Positions 45,630 through 54,770 of a stretch of DNA of 63,519 bases are shown piece by piece. The notes under the pieces were generated by a model. That model did no database searches. It was given only the letters and a program-made list of their open reading frames with translations, and was not told the origin of the DNA. Location of the stretch: the NCBI GenBank assembly GCA_023435645.1, contig JAEYRK010000073.1:1-63519 (forward strand), in the 5' to 3' direction. Source of the DNA: Bacillota bacterium. GTDB taxonomy: Bacteria > Bacillota > Clostridia > Lachnospirales > Lachnospiraceae. The position numbers were made by a program, and so were the translations under genes. The first letter of the stretch is position 1. Each line of letters begins with the position of its first letter.

Positions 45630-46644
45630 CTGAGCTTTCCTCCTCTCCATCTTCTATAGCCTCTACCGTTGCCCCATCCTCTTCCGTCAGATGTTCCAAC
45701 AGCTCAAATCTCTTATCCCTGGTTGCCATCAGATAGATATCCTCCAGGGTCAGGCGTTTCGTTTGCATCTCCAGCAAAGGAGTGTTCGCTTTATGCATCG
45801 CATAGAAAATATCCTCACGAAGATCTACACCCTCATCACAAAATACACTCAGCTCCACAGTTCCGGCCTCGAAGCTGTCCGTCTGTTCGATCTTCTGAAT
45901 TCCCTTCAGCTGCATCAAGGTCTCAACTACCTTCTCCTTCTCTCCCTTCACTGTAAGCTTCATATCCCCGGTATTACCGAAATGACGGATTAGATTCTCA
46001 GGAGTATCCGCCACCACCATCTTGCCACTGTCAATGATCAGAATGGTATCGCAGACCGCACTAACCTCCTGCATGATATGGGAGCTGAGGATAATCGTAT
46101 GATTCTTGCTGAGCCTACGGATTAGATCACGGATTTCAATGATCTGCTTTGGGTCAAGTCCCACAGTAGGCTCATCCAGGATGATCAGCTCCGGATCTCC
46201 GAGGATTGCCTGTGCCAGTCCTACTCTCTGCTTATAACCCTTGGACAGATGTTTAATCAGTCGGTTTGCCATAGGAGTAATCTTCGTTGCTTCCATAGCC
46301 TCTGTAATCATCTTATCCTTCCCAGCCTTCTTAACCTTCTTGATATCCGCTGCGAAATACAGGTACTCCTTCACCGTCATATCCGGATAAAGCGGAGGGA
46401 ACTCCGGCAGATATCCGATCATTTTCTTTACCTCTTCCGGCTCTTCAAAAACATCCAGGCCATTTATGGTAACGGTACCTTCCGTGGCAGAGATATAACC
46501 GGTTATTATGTTCATGGTTGTTGATTTTCCTGCACCGTTGGGACCCAAGAAGCCAAGGACCTGTCCTTTGTTCACGGTAAAGGAAAGATGATCCACGGCG
46601 GTATAATCACCATAGCGCTTCACTAAATTCCTTACTTCAATCAA
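45613..46644 (-). CDS. ABC transporter ATPase (GldA-like)
   Basis: 343 residues. Walker A GPNGAGKST (34-42), signature LSKGYKQR, Walker B LIILDEP, H-loop LSSHIM, then a C-terminal domain (about 215-343) found in ABC-2 drug/Gld-type ATPases, ending in an acidic tail (EDGATVEAIEDGEEES). First gene of a four-gene operon with the permease, GldG-like and DUF4340 proteins. Confidence 0.92.
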   Translation of the reverse strand: MIEVRNLVKRYGDYTAVDHLSFTVNKGQVLGFLGPNGAGKSTTMNIITGYISATEGTVTINGLDVFEEPEEVKKMIGYLPEFPPLYPDMTVKEYLYFAADIKKVKKAGKDKMITEAMEATKITPMANRLIKHLSKGYKQRVGLAQAILGDPELIILDEPTVGLDPKQIIEIRDLIRRLSKNHTIILSSHIMQEVSAVCDTILIIDSGKMVVADTPENLIRHFGNTGDMKLTVKGEKEKVVETLMQLKGIQKIEQTDSFEAGTVELSVFCDEGVDLREDIFYAMHKANTPLLEMQTKRLTLEDIYLMATRDKRFELLEHLTEEDGATVEAIEDGEEESSDAGNL

Positions 46645-46880
46645 AATCGTCTCCTCCTAACCACATGATATCATATTCTCCTCATCGAACAGCCTCCGGT
46701 AATAAAGAGCTATTCGAACCAACTGTATCCATATTAATATAAAATTACGAAAAATTTGTGAACAAACTTGTAAAATTTCTCAAAAAACATCCGTTGAGCC
46801 TCCCTTGATGCCTTCCCGGGGATCACAGTCACGGGGACGGGGATCACATTCACATGGATTTATTTACTAATGGTACAACA

Positions 46881-46921
46881 TAAAAAACCTGAGACCTCGT
46901 ATCCAACCGATGCCTCAGGTT
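46881..46921 (-). terminator. terminator of dapA-dapB
   Basis: AACCTGAG (46886-46893) pairs with CTCAGGTT (46914-46921); the minus strand then reads TTTTTTA. It follows the dapB stop by 19 nt. Confidence 0.82.
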
Positions 46922-46939
46922 TACAGCTATACATAAGAA

Positions 46940-47695
46940 TTATCCAATTACATCACTCATTCCATACATTCCGGCAGGTTTCCCGGGCAGATACTTCGCA
47001 GCCTGCACCGCTCCCTTCGCAAATACCGCCTTGGAATAGGCGGAATGCTTGATCTCGATGACCTCATCCGTCCCTGCGAAGATGACCTCGTGTTCTCCTA
47101 CGATGGTTCCGCCTCTGACGGAGGAGAAGCCAATTTCCTTCTTGCCTCTCACAGTACGTTCAACCGAACGGTCATATTTGTATCCGTACTCATTCCCCAA
47201 GACCTCATTCATAGCATCTGCCAAGGCAAGGGCTGTACCGGAGGGTGCATCCACCTTCCTGTTATGATGTCGCTCTACAATTTCAATGTCATAGCCTGCC
47301 TCTGCAAGATTTTTTGCTGCCTCCTGCACCAGCTTTAGGAGCAGATTGATCCCCATGGACATATTGGCTGATCTGAGAATCGGAATTACATGGGCTGCTT
47401 CATCAATCAGGAGCAGGTCCTCCTTCGTAAAGCCTGTCGTACATAATACGATACCAATTCCTTGATGCATGGCATAATCCAGCATTTCACCTACATTGAC
47501 AGGAGCTGAAAAATCAATGATAACATCCGCCTTCACATTACACTGCTTGAAGCCTTGATAGACCGGATATTTATTCAGTCTGTTGGAAGAGACATCCACT
47601 CCTGCCACAATCACCGCACCCTCATCCTCATCAACGAGTTGTGTAATCACCTGTCCCATTTTACCGTTACAGCCGCGCAAAATGATATTTGTCAT
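46940..47695 (-). CDS. dapB: 4-hydroxy-tetrahydrodipicolinate reductase
   Basis: 251 residues. N-terminal Rossmann motif RGCNGKMGQVI, the nicotinamide-site GFTKEDLLLIDEA, the substrate-site ERHHNRKVDAPSGTA (catalytic His, Lys) and HSAYSKAVFAKGAV. It reduces the DapA product with NAD(P)H in the diaminopimelate/lysine pathway, which also supplies dipicolinate for spores. Second gene after dapA. Confidence 0.96.
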   Translation of the reverse strand: MTNIILRGCNGKMGQVITQLVDEDEGAVIVAGVDVSSNRLNKYPVYQGFKQCNVKADVIIDFSAPVNVGEMLDYAMHQGIGIVLCTTGFTKEDLLLIDEAAHVIPILRSANMSMGINLLLKLVQEAAKNLAEAGYDIEIVERHHNRKVDAPSGTALALADAMNEVLGNEYGYKYDRSVERTVRGKKEIGFSSVRGGTIVGEHEVIFAGTDEVIEIKHSAYSKAVFAKGAVQAAKYLPGKPAGMYGMSDVIG

Positions 47696-47741
47696 AAGCT
47701 TCCTCCATTCATAGGAACCTAGGATTCCTCACTGTTCCTTA

Positions 47742-48626
47742 TCATACCAATCCTACGGATTTTAATGCATTGGCCAGACGTTCTGTATTTGCCGACTCCA
47801 TCTCAGTCAGTGGCATTCTTAAGGGTCCAACCTGAAAGCCCATCAGATTTAATGCCTTCTTCACCGGTATCGGATTTACCTCACAGAACAGGGCATTAAT
47901 CAAAGGCAGATATTGTAGCTGCATTGCACAGCTTCCCTTCACATCCCCATCAAGATATTTGACTACCATCTCATGGGTCTCTTTCGGAAGGATATTGGAT
48001 AAAACTGAGATTACGCCTACTCCACCCAGTGATAACACCGGGACTACCATCTCATCGCAGCCGGAATATAGATCAATGTTGCTTCCGCATAGCTGCATAA
48101 TCTCTGCAACCTGTGCGATATTTCCACTGGCCTCCTTAATTCCCACGATATTATCCACATTCTTTACCAGAGTTGCAACGGTCTGTGGAAGGAGATTGCA
48201 GCCGGTACGGCTCGGAACATTATACAGAATGATTGGCAGAGTCACAGCATTTGCTATGGCAGTAAAATGTGCAATCAGTCCCTTCTGTGTCGCTTTATTA
48301 TAATAAGGGGTAACCAGCAGCAATGCATCTGCTCCGTAGCGCTCTGCTTCCTTTGACAGGTAGATTGCTGTCTCTGTACAATTGGATCCGGTGCCTGCAA
48401 CCACAGGAACCCTATGATTCACTTTATCTACCGCAAATCTGATACACTCCAGATGCTCCTCATGGGTTAGGGTGGATGCTTCCCCGGTGGTTCCGCAAAT
48501 AATAATACTGTCCGTCCCTTCCTTAATCTGAAACTCAATCAGCTCCCCAAGCTTCTCATAATTCACTTCATTGTTTTCCTTAAATGGTGTTACAATCGCA
48601 ACACCTGCTCCCTGAAATACTGCCAT
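47742..48626 (-). CDS. dapA: 4-hydroxy-tetrahydrodipicolinate synthase
   Basis: 294 residues, TIM barrel. GTTGEASTLT (catalytic Thr pair), YNVPSRTGCNL (Tyr) and GIKEASGNI (Schiff-base Lys) are all present. It condenses pyruvate with aspartate semialdehyde, the first step of lysine and diaminopimelate synthesis. A lysine riboswitch and terminator lie in its long leader (48736-48994), so transcription should fall when lysine is high. Confidence 0.96.
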   Translation of the reverse strand: MAVFQGAGVAIVTPFKENNEVNYEKLGELIEFQIKEGTDSIIICGTTGEASTLTHEEHLECIRFAVDKVNHRVPVVAGTGSNCTETAIYLSKEAERYGADALLLVTPYYNKATQKGLIAHFTAIANAVTLPIILYNVPSRTGCNLLPQTVATLVKNVDNIVGIKEASGNIAQVAEIMQLCGSNIDLYSGCDEMVVPVLSLGGVGVISVLSNILPKETHEMVVKYLDGDVKGSCAMQLQYLPLINALFCEVNPIPVKKALNLMGFQVGPLRMPLTEMESANTERLANALKSVGLV

Positions 48627-48735
48627 ATCCTTGCCTCCTATATTGTTTTATTGAGGTGGCCAGCCACCGTCTGAAATTTTGTCGGGTATCTGCAAGCTTC
48701 CCGTGCAAAAGACATTGCATCCAGTATTTTAACGT

Positions 48736-48759
48736 AAAAAAAGTCGACCAGGAGTCGAC
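48736..48759 (-). terminator. riboswitch-controlled terminator upstream of dapA
   Basis: GTCGAC-loop-GTCGAC followed by TTTTTTT, 110 nt before the dapA start. It is preceded at 48761-48770 by a 10-nt sequence exactly complementary to 48817-48826 in the aptamer's closing helix. Confidence 0.85.
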
Positions 48760-48820
48760 ACTAAAGAATAACCGAAAGGTGACATGAATCAAAATCCATG
48801 CTCCTACTGTCCGAAATATT

Positions 48821-48994
48821 CTTTAGGCAGCTCTCCATCAAATTCATGATGACAGTCATATGGTTCTTTACCATATGCCCAGCAGAAATGTATCAGATCC
48901 ATTACCGCTTCGGCACTGTTTCCTTTCGACTGCGTTCCTCTATGTCTGACATATCCCGCAGCTTACTCTTAAACAATGCTCCTCTACCATAAGC
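48821..48994 (-). promoter_or_regulatory. lysine riboswitch (L box)
   Basis: On the minus strand the conserved parts are read in order: GGTAGAGGAGCAT at the 5' side, AAGAGTA, GTCGAAAGGAAACAGTGCCG with the GAAGCGG, TCTGCTGGGCAT, the self-complementary arm CATATGGTAAAGAACCATATG, ACTGTCATCA, and the closing GGAGAGCTGCC. P1 pairs 48984-48993 with 48821-48830. It controls dapA-dapB. Confidence 0.9.
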
Positions 48995-49024
48995 AATATG
49001 TTTTTTCACAAAATTCGTAACTTC

Positions 49025-49053
49025 ATATTAACACCGGACCCTTTGGTTGTCAA
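49025..49053 (-). promoter_or_regulatory. promoter of the lysine riboswitch-dapAB transcript
   Basis: TTGACA (49048-49053), 17-nt spacer, TAATAT (49025-49030), 31 nt before the start of the aptamer. Confidence 0.8.
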
Positions 49054-49113
49054 TGCCTATTTTCCAGTTCCGGAGCTGAATTTGTCATATTCTCTCATTT
49101 CCTCCCTTGTAAA

Positions 49114-49241
49114 AATCCCTTATTCTTAAGGATGCTCAGCCGACCTCCAAATATACCGTGTTACCGGTTACATAACCATAATATTCATATGGTATGGTTT
49201 GGTGAAGGTATAAGAACGCTGCTCCTCAAGAATAAGGGATT
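49114..49241. repeat. long-range inverted repeat, 17-nt arms
   Basis: AATCCCTTATTCTTAAG (49114-49130) and CTCAAGAATAAGGGATT (49225-49241) pair at 16 of 17 positions across 94 nt that itself contains AACCATA/TATGGTT palindromes. The region lies between the dapA promoter and the SSB-like gene. It may be a structured RNA or a small element remnant. Confidence 0.55.
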
Positions 49242-49269
49242 GATAAAATCTATGTGACTAGCTAAGGCT

Positions 49270-49902
49270 TTAATATTCCTCCAGATACTCCAGCTTGCTC
49301 ACGGACACCTCATAAGCAACCCTCTTCTCAAATTCCGTATCATTGAGCTTCTTCTGATACTCCCTGCTTTGAATTCTTCCCCAGATTTGTACATGGCCGC
49401 CGACGGCGAAGCTCTCGGCAAATCTTGCATTTCTACCCCAGCTGATGCAGGGGATATAGTCTGACTTGCCATAGGGGCGGTTAACTGCCAGTAAAATATC
49501 TGCAATCTCTCTTCCCAGCGGGGTTTTCCTATAGATTGGGGGCTTACAGACAAAGCCATCCAGAAAAATGTGGTTCGGCTTCGCATTTTCGGATAACTCT
49601 TCCATAATCTTTATCTCCCTGGCAAATACGGACAGTACCAGCTTGTTCTTGCTCTCCTCATGCCTGTTATAGGATCTGAATTGTCCTAAGATCTCTGCGA
49701 ACTTCCCCCTAAAATCCTGCTTTACATCAATGAGTCTTTCTGATACCATGACAGGAATCATGTCATAGGAATTGCTAAGCCTGTTTACCAGGATCTCCAA
49801 GATATAAAACCCTTCTCCAAAGACATCATGGCTGAAGGTAAACTCACTGATTACCTCTCCTGCAATACTTACTTGATTGTTATCAAATACTTTATCCGTC
49901 AT
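49270..49902 (-). CDS. single-stranded DNA-binding protein-like, two OB folds
   Basis: 210 residues. Two SSB-type OB folds in tandem: the first around 6-100 (NQVSIAGEVISEFTFSHD...LVLSVFAREIKIME), the second 110-205 (HIFLDGFVCKPPIYRKTPLGREIADILLAVNR, YIPCISWGRNARFAE, VQIWGRIQSREYQKK). The second has the standard SSB pattern; the first is divergent. The usual acidic C-terminal tail that recruits partners is missing or reduced (LEYLEEY). Found in clostridia as a paralogue of the main SSB. Confidence 0.82.
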   Translation of the reverse strand: MTDKVFDNNQVSIAGEVISEFTFSHDVFGEGFYILEILVNRLSNSYDMIPVMVSERLIDVKQDFRGKFAEILGQFRSYNRHEESKNKLVLSVFAREIKIMEELSENAKPNHIFLDGFVCKPPIYRKTPLGREIADILLAVNRPYGKSDYIPCISWGRNARFAESFAVGGHVQIWGRIQSREYQKKLNDTEFEKRVAYEVSVSKLEYLEEY

Positions 49903-50128
49903 ATCGTACCTCTCCCTTCTCGACCGGCGTTCTTTTTGGTGCCAATCTGCTCTAAAATGTAGGGTAAATTATCCTGTTCTGTAAACAAGCTTATTTTACC
50001 TATGATAATATATATGCTATTTTCCACATTTTAGAAGTAAAAAAATTAATCTATTTTATAATTATCCATATTTTGTTATTTTATACAAATTTATTGAAAA
50101 AATTTATTTATTTTTCATGATACATCCG

Positions 50129-50158
50129 TTGATTTTTTATTTTGCCCTGTGCTACAAT
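50129..50158 (+). promoter_or_regulatory. promoter of bipA
   Basis: TTGATT (50129-50134), 18-nt spacer, TACAAT (50153-50158), about 100 nt before the ATG at 50256. The upstream part of this gap (49903-50128) is very AT-rich with no other feature visible. Confidence 0.6.
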
Positions 50159-50255
50159 ATATAGGTTGCAGCTAGACAAGCATTTTATTACTTTTACTAT
50201 CTGCTTATGAGTCACATTGTGATTGAAGATATATATAGAAGGAAGGAAAGATATC

Positions 50256-52085
50256 ATGAAGCGAGAGGATATAAGAAATATAGCAATAATCGCTCATGTC
50301 GACCACGGCAAGACCACCCTGGTAGACGAGTTATTGAAGCAAAGCGGGGTGTTTCGGTCGAATCAAAATGTAATAGAGAGAGTAATGGACTCCAATGCCA
50401 TTGAGCGGGAACGCGGCATAACCATCTTATCCAAAAATACCGCCGTCCAATATGAGGGGGTTAAGATTAACATTATAGATACCCCCGGTCACGCAGATTT
50501 TGGTGGAGAGGTGGAGCGAGTTCTTAAGATGGTAAACGGTGTTGTCCTGGTTGTGGATGCCTTTGAAGGACCGATGCCACAGACAAAGTTCGTATTAAAG
50601 AAGGCTCTGGAGCTGGATCTGCCGGTTATCGTCTGCATTAATAAGATTGACCGTCCGGAAGCAAGACCCATGGAGGTGGTGGATGAGACCCTGGAGCTTC
50701 TGATTGAGCTGGATGCCCATGAGAAGCAGCTGGATTGTCCCTTCGTATTTGCATCTGCAAAATCCGGGGTGGCTACAATGGATATCAATGCAGAGGCTAC
50801 CAGTATGAAGCCGCTGTTCGAGACCATCCTCGAATACATCCCTGCTCCCGAGGGAGATACAGAAAAAAGCACTCAGGTACTAATCAGCACTATTGATTAT
50901 AATGAATATGTAGGAAGAATCGGTATCGGCAAGGTAGATAACGGTATGATTCGTGTCAACCAGGAGGTTGTACTGGTGAATGCCCATGATCCTGAGAAGA
51001 ACAACCGGGTTAAGATCAGTAAGCTTTATGAGTTTGACGGTTTGAAGAGAGTAGAGATCAATGAAGCAACCATTGGTTCGATTGTAGCCATATCCGGTAT
51101 TGCAGATATTCATATCGGGGATACCATCTGTTCTCCTGAGAATCCCGAGCCCATCCCCTTTCAAAAAATATCTGAGCCTACCATTGCCATGTACTTCAAT
51201 GTAAATGATAGCCCTCTGGCCGGTAAGGAAGGAAAATATGTGACCTCAAGACATCTCAGGGAAAGACTCTTTAGAGAGCTGAATACCGATGTCAGTCTTC
51301 GAGTTGAGGAAACAGAAACAACGGAGAGCTTTAAGGTATCCGGCAGAGGTGAGCTCCATCTCTCCGTCCTGATTGAAAATATGCGCCGAGAGGGTTTTGA
51401 ATTCTCTGTCAGCAAGGCAGAGGTCCTATATAAAACCGATGACCAGGGTAAGAAGCTAGAGCCCATGGAGCACGCAATGATTGATGTCCCTGATGAGTTC
51501 GCTGGTACTGTCATCGAGAAACTGGGACAACGGAAGGGCGAGCTGATCAATATGCATACCTCTGATCACGGCCATACCCGGATTGAATTCTCCATCCCTG
51601 CCCGCGGATTAATCGGTTATCGTGGAGAGTTTCTTACCGATACAAAGGGTACTGGGATTATGAATACCCTGTTTGATGGTTATGGTCCATATAAGGGTGA
51701 TATTCAATATCGGAAAACCGGAAGTCTGATTGCCTTCGAGTCCGGTGAGAGCATCACCTATGGACTCTATAATGCACAGGAGCGTGGCACCCTGTTTATC
51801 GGCCCGGGAGTTAAGGTCTATGCGGGCATGGTGGTTGGACAGAATCCGAAAGTGGATGATATCGAGGTAAATGTTTGTAAGAGGAAGCAGCTAACCAATA
51901 CCCGTTCCTCCTCTGCAGATGAAGCACTTCGCCTCGTTCCTCCGAAGCAGTTAAGTCTGGAGCAGGCCCTGGAATTTATAGAAACCGATGAGCTCCTGGA
52001 GGTCACCCCTCAATCCTTAAGAATCCGCAAGAAGATACTGGACTCCACACTAAGGATGAGAGATCGAAGAAACAAGAACAGCTAA
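50256..52085 (+). CDS. typA: translational GTPase BipA/TypA
   Basis: 609 residues. G1 AHVDHGKTTL, G3 DTPGHADFGGE, G4 NKIDRPEA, the EF-G-like domains, and the family-specific C-terminus with RSSSADEALRLVPPKQLSLE and PQSLRIRKKIL. It acts at the ribosome in subunit assembly and stress. ATG at 50256 follows GGAAGGAAAG; the upstream frame from 50223 is not used. Length matches the family. Confidence 0.96.
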   Translation: MKREDIRNIAIIAHVDHGKTTLVDELLKQSGVFRSNQNVIERVMDSNAIERERGITILSKNTAVQYEGVKINIIDTPGHADFGGEVERVLKMVNGVVLVVDAFEGPMPQTKFVLKKALELDLPVIVCINKIDRPEARPMEVVDETLELLIELDAHEKQLDCPFVFASAKSGVATMDINAEATSMKPLFETILEYIPAPEGDTEKSTQVLISTIDYNEYVGRIGIGKVDNGMIRVNQEVVLVNAHDPEKNNRVKISKLYEFDGLKRVEINEATIGSIVAISGIADIHIGDTICSPENPEPIPFQKISEPTIAMYFNVNDSPLAGKEGKYVTSRHLRERLFRELNTDVSLRVEETETTESFKVSGRGELHLSVLIENMRREGFEFSVSKAEVLYKTDDQGKKLEPMEHAMIDVPDEFAGTVIEKLGQRKGELINMHTSDHGHTRIEFSIPARGLIGYRGEFLTDTKGTGIMNTLFDGYGPYKGDIQYRKTGSLIAFESGESITYGLYNAQERGTLFIGPGVKVYAGMVVGQNPKVDDIEVNVCKRKQLTNTRSSSADEALRLVPPKQLSLEQALEFIETDELLEVTPQSLRIRKKILDSTLRMRDRRNKNS

Positions 52086-52107
52086 CAGCCCTACCATATG
52101 GAAGCAT

Positions 52108-52146
52108 CCGGGAGAACTCCTAATCGAGTCTACTCCCGGTTTTTTA
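52108..52146 (+). terminator. terminator of bipA
   Basis: CCGGGAG (52108-52114) pairs with CTCCCGG (52133-52139), followed by TTTTTT, 23 nt after the stop codon. Confidence 0.85.
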
Positions 52147-52203
52147 TGCTGTCGTAATGTTTATGAGATAAAAGGACATTGTGCTTTCCGTCAGGTGCGA
52201 TTG

Positions 52204-52289
52204 ATATGAGAAACCGCCGACTTTGTATGATGAGCGAACATTACTGTTCGTTGGCAGCATACCAAGTCGGCGGGATGTCATTTCATATG
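52204..52289. repeat. long hairpin element between bipA and the Panacea-domain gene
   Basis: CCGCCGACTT at 52214 pairs with AAGTCGGCGG ending at 52273. The arms extend inward through GTATG/GCATAC and AGCGAACA/TGTTCGTT and outward through ATATGA/TCATAT, giving about 85 nt of hairpin with few interruptions. No T-run follows on either strand, so it is not an ordinary terminator. It could be a small mobile element remnant or a structured RNA. Confidence 0.65.
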
Positions 52290-52408
52290 TTTGTTGTGCC
52301 TATGCGCGGGAACCCCCAATTCTCCTTCCGTCGAATACACTAAAACAAAGAAGGACTGCATTAACAGGGTTACAGCAAGAAGGAGATCTTACAACAGTCC
52401 GTACACTG

Positions 52409-53203
52409 CTATACTATCATTTCCTTGATATCCTGCAAGCGGCGATCGGGGTAATGAAAAATTTCTTTCATGCCTGTGATATGATATTGGGCAAGGATTT
52501 CCTTAAAATATGCTTTTATCGTATCCTTAGAGATGATCTTATTGTTATATTTGTCCCTCGATATCTTGATCATGGACCTCTCAAAGGCTGTCAGTGCCAC
52601 AAGAGCTCTTGGTCCAAACCAGGTGTAGCTGTCAAATACGGCATCCACCAGCTCCTTCTCTTCTTCCGTTAAAAAATCCTCATTCAGCTCCAGCGTATGA
52701 ATCCCACAGCGCTTCATACTATCATACAGCTTAGGATAAGGAACATGCTCATTGTTAATGGAATATTCCTCCGGAAAGGCTTCTCTGTCATAAAGAGCCA
52801 GAGAAAATGCCTGAACATAGTAAAGCAGATACTGAATATAGCTGGCACAAATCTCTGCGTTGCTCTTATTGACGATATAGTACGCAACCGCATAGATCTT
52901 GGAAGACATAATCTTCGATAATACCGCTTGTCTGCTTTTTTTGTACGCAACACCGGTTAAGCATTCCTTACGCTTTATCAGCAGGTCATAATAAAATTCA
53001 GGATCATTTAAGATGACCTTCAGCTTATTGGAATACTCATTGGAGGGAATGTCACCCTCCATATAGCGGATGATCGTAGTCTCTCCCCAACCCAAGAGCT
53101 TAGCCAGTGGTTTCTTGCCGATACGATATCGGTCAAGAATCATTTTGATTTCGTCGGAAGTAATAATTACTTCACTGTCTGTTACATACCTGTTACCCTT
53201 CAT
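52409..53203 (-). CDS. HTH and Panacea-domain protein (DUF4065/SocA-like)
   Basis: 264 residues. N-terminal helix-turn-helix (about 18-60: GKKPLAKLLGWGETTIIRYMEG), then a Panacea domain (about 95-240) with SKIYAVAYYIVNKSN, LLYYVQAFSLALYDREAFPE and DSYTWFGPRALVALT. Panacea proteins are antitoxins in many toxin-antitoxin pairs, but some act alone as regulators. No toxin gene is visible next to it; the nearest genes are bipA and the YtvI-like permease. A regulatory or orphan antitoxin role is inferred. Confidence 0.8.
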   Translation of the reverse strand: MKGNRYVTDSEVIITSDEIKMILDRYRIGKKPLAKLLGWGETTIIRYMEGDIPSNEYSNKLKVILNDPEFYYDLLIKRKECLTGVAYKKSRQAVLSKIMSSKIYAVAYYIVNKSNAEICASYIQYLLYYVQAFSLALYDREAFPEEYSINNEHVPYPKLYDSMKRCGIHTLELNEDFLTEEEKELVDAVFDSYTWFGPRALVALTAFERSMIKISRDKYNNKIISKDTIKAYFKEILAQYHITGMKEIFHYPDRRLQDIKEMIV

Positions 53204-53316
53204 ATACTTACTCCTCAGCTAATGTATCTTTGGTTTTGTTACTTTTCCTCCGATTATATATTAGCACCGAAGTTCTGGTGTGTATATGGAACTTTAGGAT
53301 TATTTTCTATTTTTAC

Positions 53317-54438
53317 CTAAAACTTCCTAAACTCATTAATATCCTGCATAATGATCTTAAAACCTCCGATCAGACGGTCGAAGGTACCGATTCGGTAAAG
53401 GTTAACAAGTACCATTCCGATTGGTATCCCGAGAATCAAACCAAGTACTCCGTAGAAGCGATATCCGATATACATGAATACCAGGGTACTCAAAGGGCTG
53501 ATACCAATGCTGTCTCCAACCATTTTGGGCTGAAGAACCTGCTTGACGATCTGGCAGACCAGATAGATTACTACAAGGCCAATGGCACGCATATAGTTAC
53601 CCATCAGCATATCCGCCAGCGCCCAGGGCCAGAGTATCGTTCCGGTTCCAAAGACGGGCAGCAAATCAAGCAGTGCAATCCCGAAGGCCAAGAGGAAGGA
53701 ATAGCTGATCTGCAGTATCTCAAATCCGATAAATATGATAGCGATAATAATAAACATAATCTTAAATTGTGCTTTAAAATATCCTCCTACAGCTGTCTTA
53801 AAATTATCATAAATAATTAACCAGCCGTTATTGATGGAGTTGGGTAGATTGCTTTTTAGTCCGGCCACCAGCTCATCCCTCTTCGCAATGAAGAAATAAG
53901 CAGATAGAATGGTCACGATTACCATCAGAAAAATCTCAGCGATGTTCTTCGCAAAGTTCCCGGCCATAGAGATTGTCAGTATATTCTCATCCGTATTGAA
54001 ATTTGTTATATTATCATTAATTCCGGTTAACAGATTATTAATGATCTTCTGGATACTATGGGGCAGGGACGAGGTAATCTCATTCACCCGATTCGAGAAA
54101 TCCCCCAGCTGCTCCTCAATCTGTGAGAATATGTTGGGCAGGTCACCTGATAAGGAGCTTACCTCCCGCACCAGGGCTGCAATAATCAGATAAAAGGCGC
54201 CCACGATGATTGCTACCACTACGACAATGATGATTGCCGAGCTATGCTTCCTAAGGATCCTTACCTTCTTCTCAAGGAATTTTACCAAGGGATTTGCAAT
54301 CATTGCCACAATCCAGCCTATGACAAAGGGCATAAAAAATCCCAGTATCTTCGGGAGCAAGAGGAAAACAAATAATACTACCAGAATAGCAATGATAAAA
54401 TTAGTCATAATTTTTAAGTATATCTTCGGTTTGCCCAT
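53317..54438 (-). CDS. AI-2E family permease, YtvI-like
   Basis: 373 residues with about eight TMs. The LPKILGFFMPFVIGWIVAMIANPLVKFLEKK N-terminal region (split over two TMs) and the C-terminal LLDLLPVFGTGTILWPWAL and GLILGIPIGM motifs fit the AI-2E/TerC-like permease group; sporulation-associated YtvI is the closest known type. ATG at 54438 follows GGAGGCG; the longer frame is not used. Substrate unknown. Confidence 0.85.
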   Translation of the reverse strand: MGKPKIYLKIMTNFIIAILVVLFVFLLLPKILGFFMPFVIGWIVAMIANPLVKFLEKKVRILRKHSSAIIIVVVVAIIVGAFYLIIAALVREVSSLSGDLPNIFSQIEEQLGDFSNRVNEITSSLPHSIQKIINNLLTGINDNITNFNTDENILTISMAGNFAKNIAEIFLMVIVTILSAYFFIAKRDELVAGLKSNLPNSINNGWLIIYDNFKTAVGGYFKAQFKIMFIIIAIIFIGFEILQISYSFLLAFGIALLDLLPVFGTGTILWPWALADMLMGNYMRAIGLVVIYLVCQIVKQVLQPKMVGDSIGISPLSTLVFMYIGYRFYGVLGLILGIPIGMVLVNLYRIGTFDRLIGGFKIIMQDINEFRKF

Positions 54439-54687
54439 AAACGCCTCCAGCTTCATGATATCTCTATTATAATACAAATTTCTGGAATTTGTACAGATAG
54501 AACATGCTAGAATTATGATTGTGAATATAGTAAACTATGATCTGTCACAGCCTAAGACCCATATAAGCAACAATCGAGCGTGTACATACCCTTCCTTAGA
54601 ATATTACAGGGAAGCCAACTTTTGATAAAGGCGCAAAAGATCGCGCAAATAAATTACCCACTTTATGGTAAGCCCTTTGAATATGAA

Positions 54688-54717
54688 AGTGGGTTCGTAC
54701 CTTCGTACGAACCCACT
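54688..54717. terminator. perfect 13-bp hairpin downstream of the zinc operon
   Basis: AGTGGGTTCGTAC, loop CTTC, GTACGAACCCACT, 54 nt after the znuB-like stop. The minus-strand continuation is only TTTC, so termination strength is uncertain. The surrounding 54478-54770 gap shows no credible gene. Confidence 0.55.
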
Positions 54718-54770
54718 CCTATACATCTGATGAAGTACAAAGACTCCTTTGATAGCTCCATCCTATGAAT

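Noticed and set aside
52223..52672. Plus-strand frame facing the Panacea gene, considered as a toxin
   Set aside because: Mostly antisense of the Panacea gene plus a hairpin; no ribosome site or toxin motif.
53230..53820. Plus-strand frame opposite the YtvI-like gene
   Set aside because: Antisense shadow of a well-supported membrane protein.
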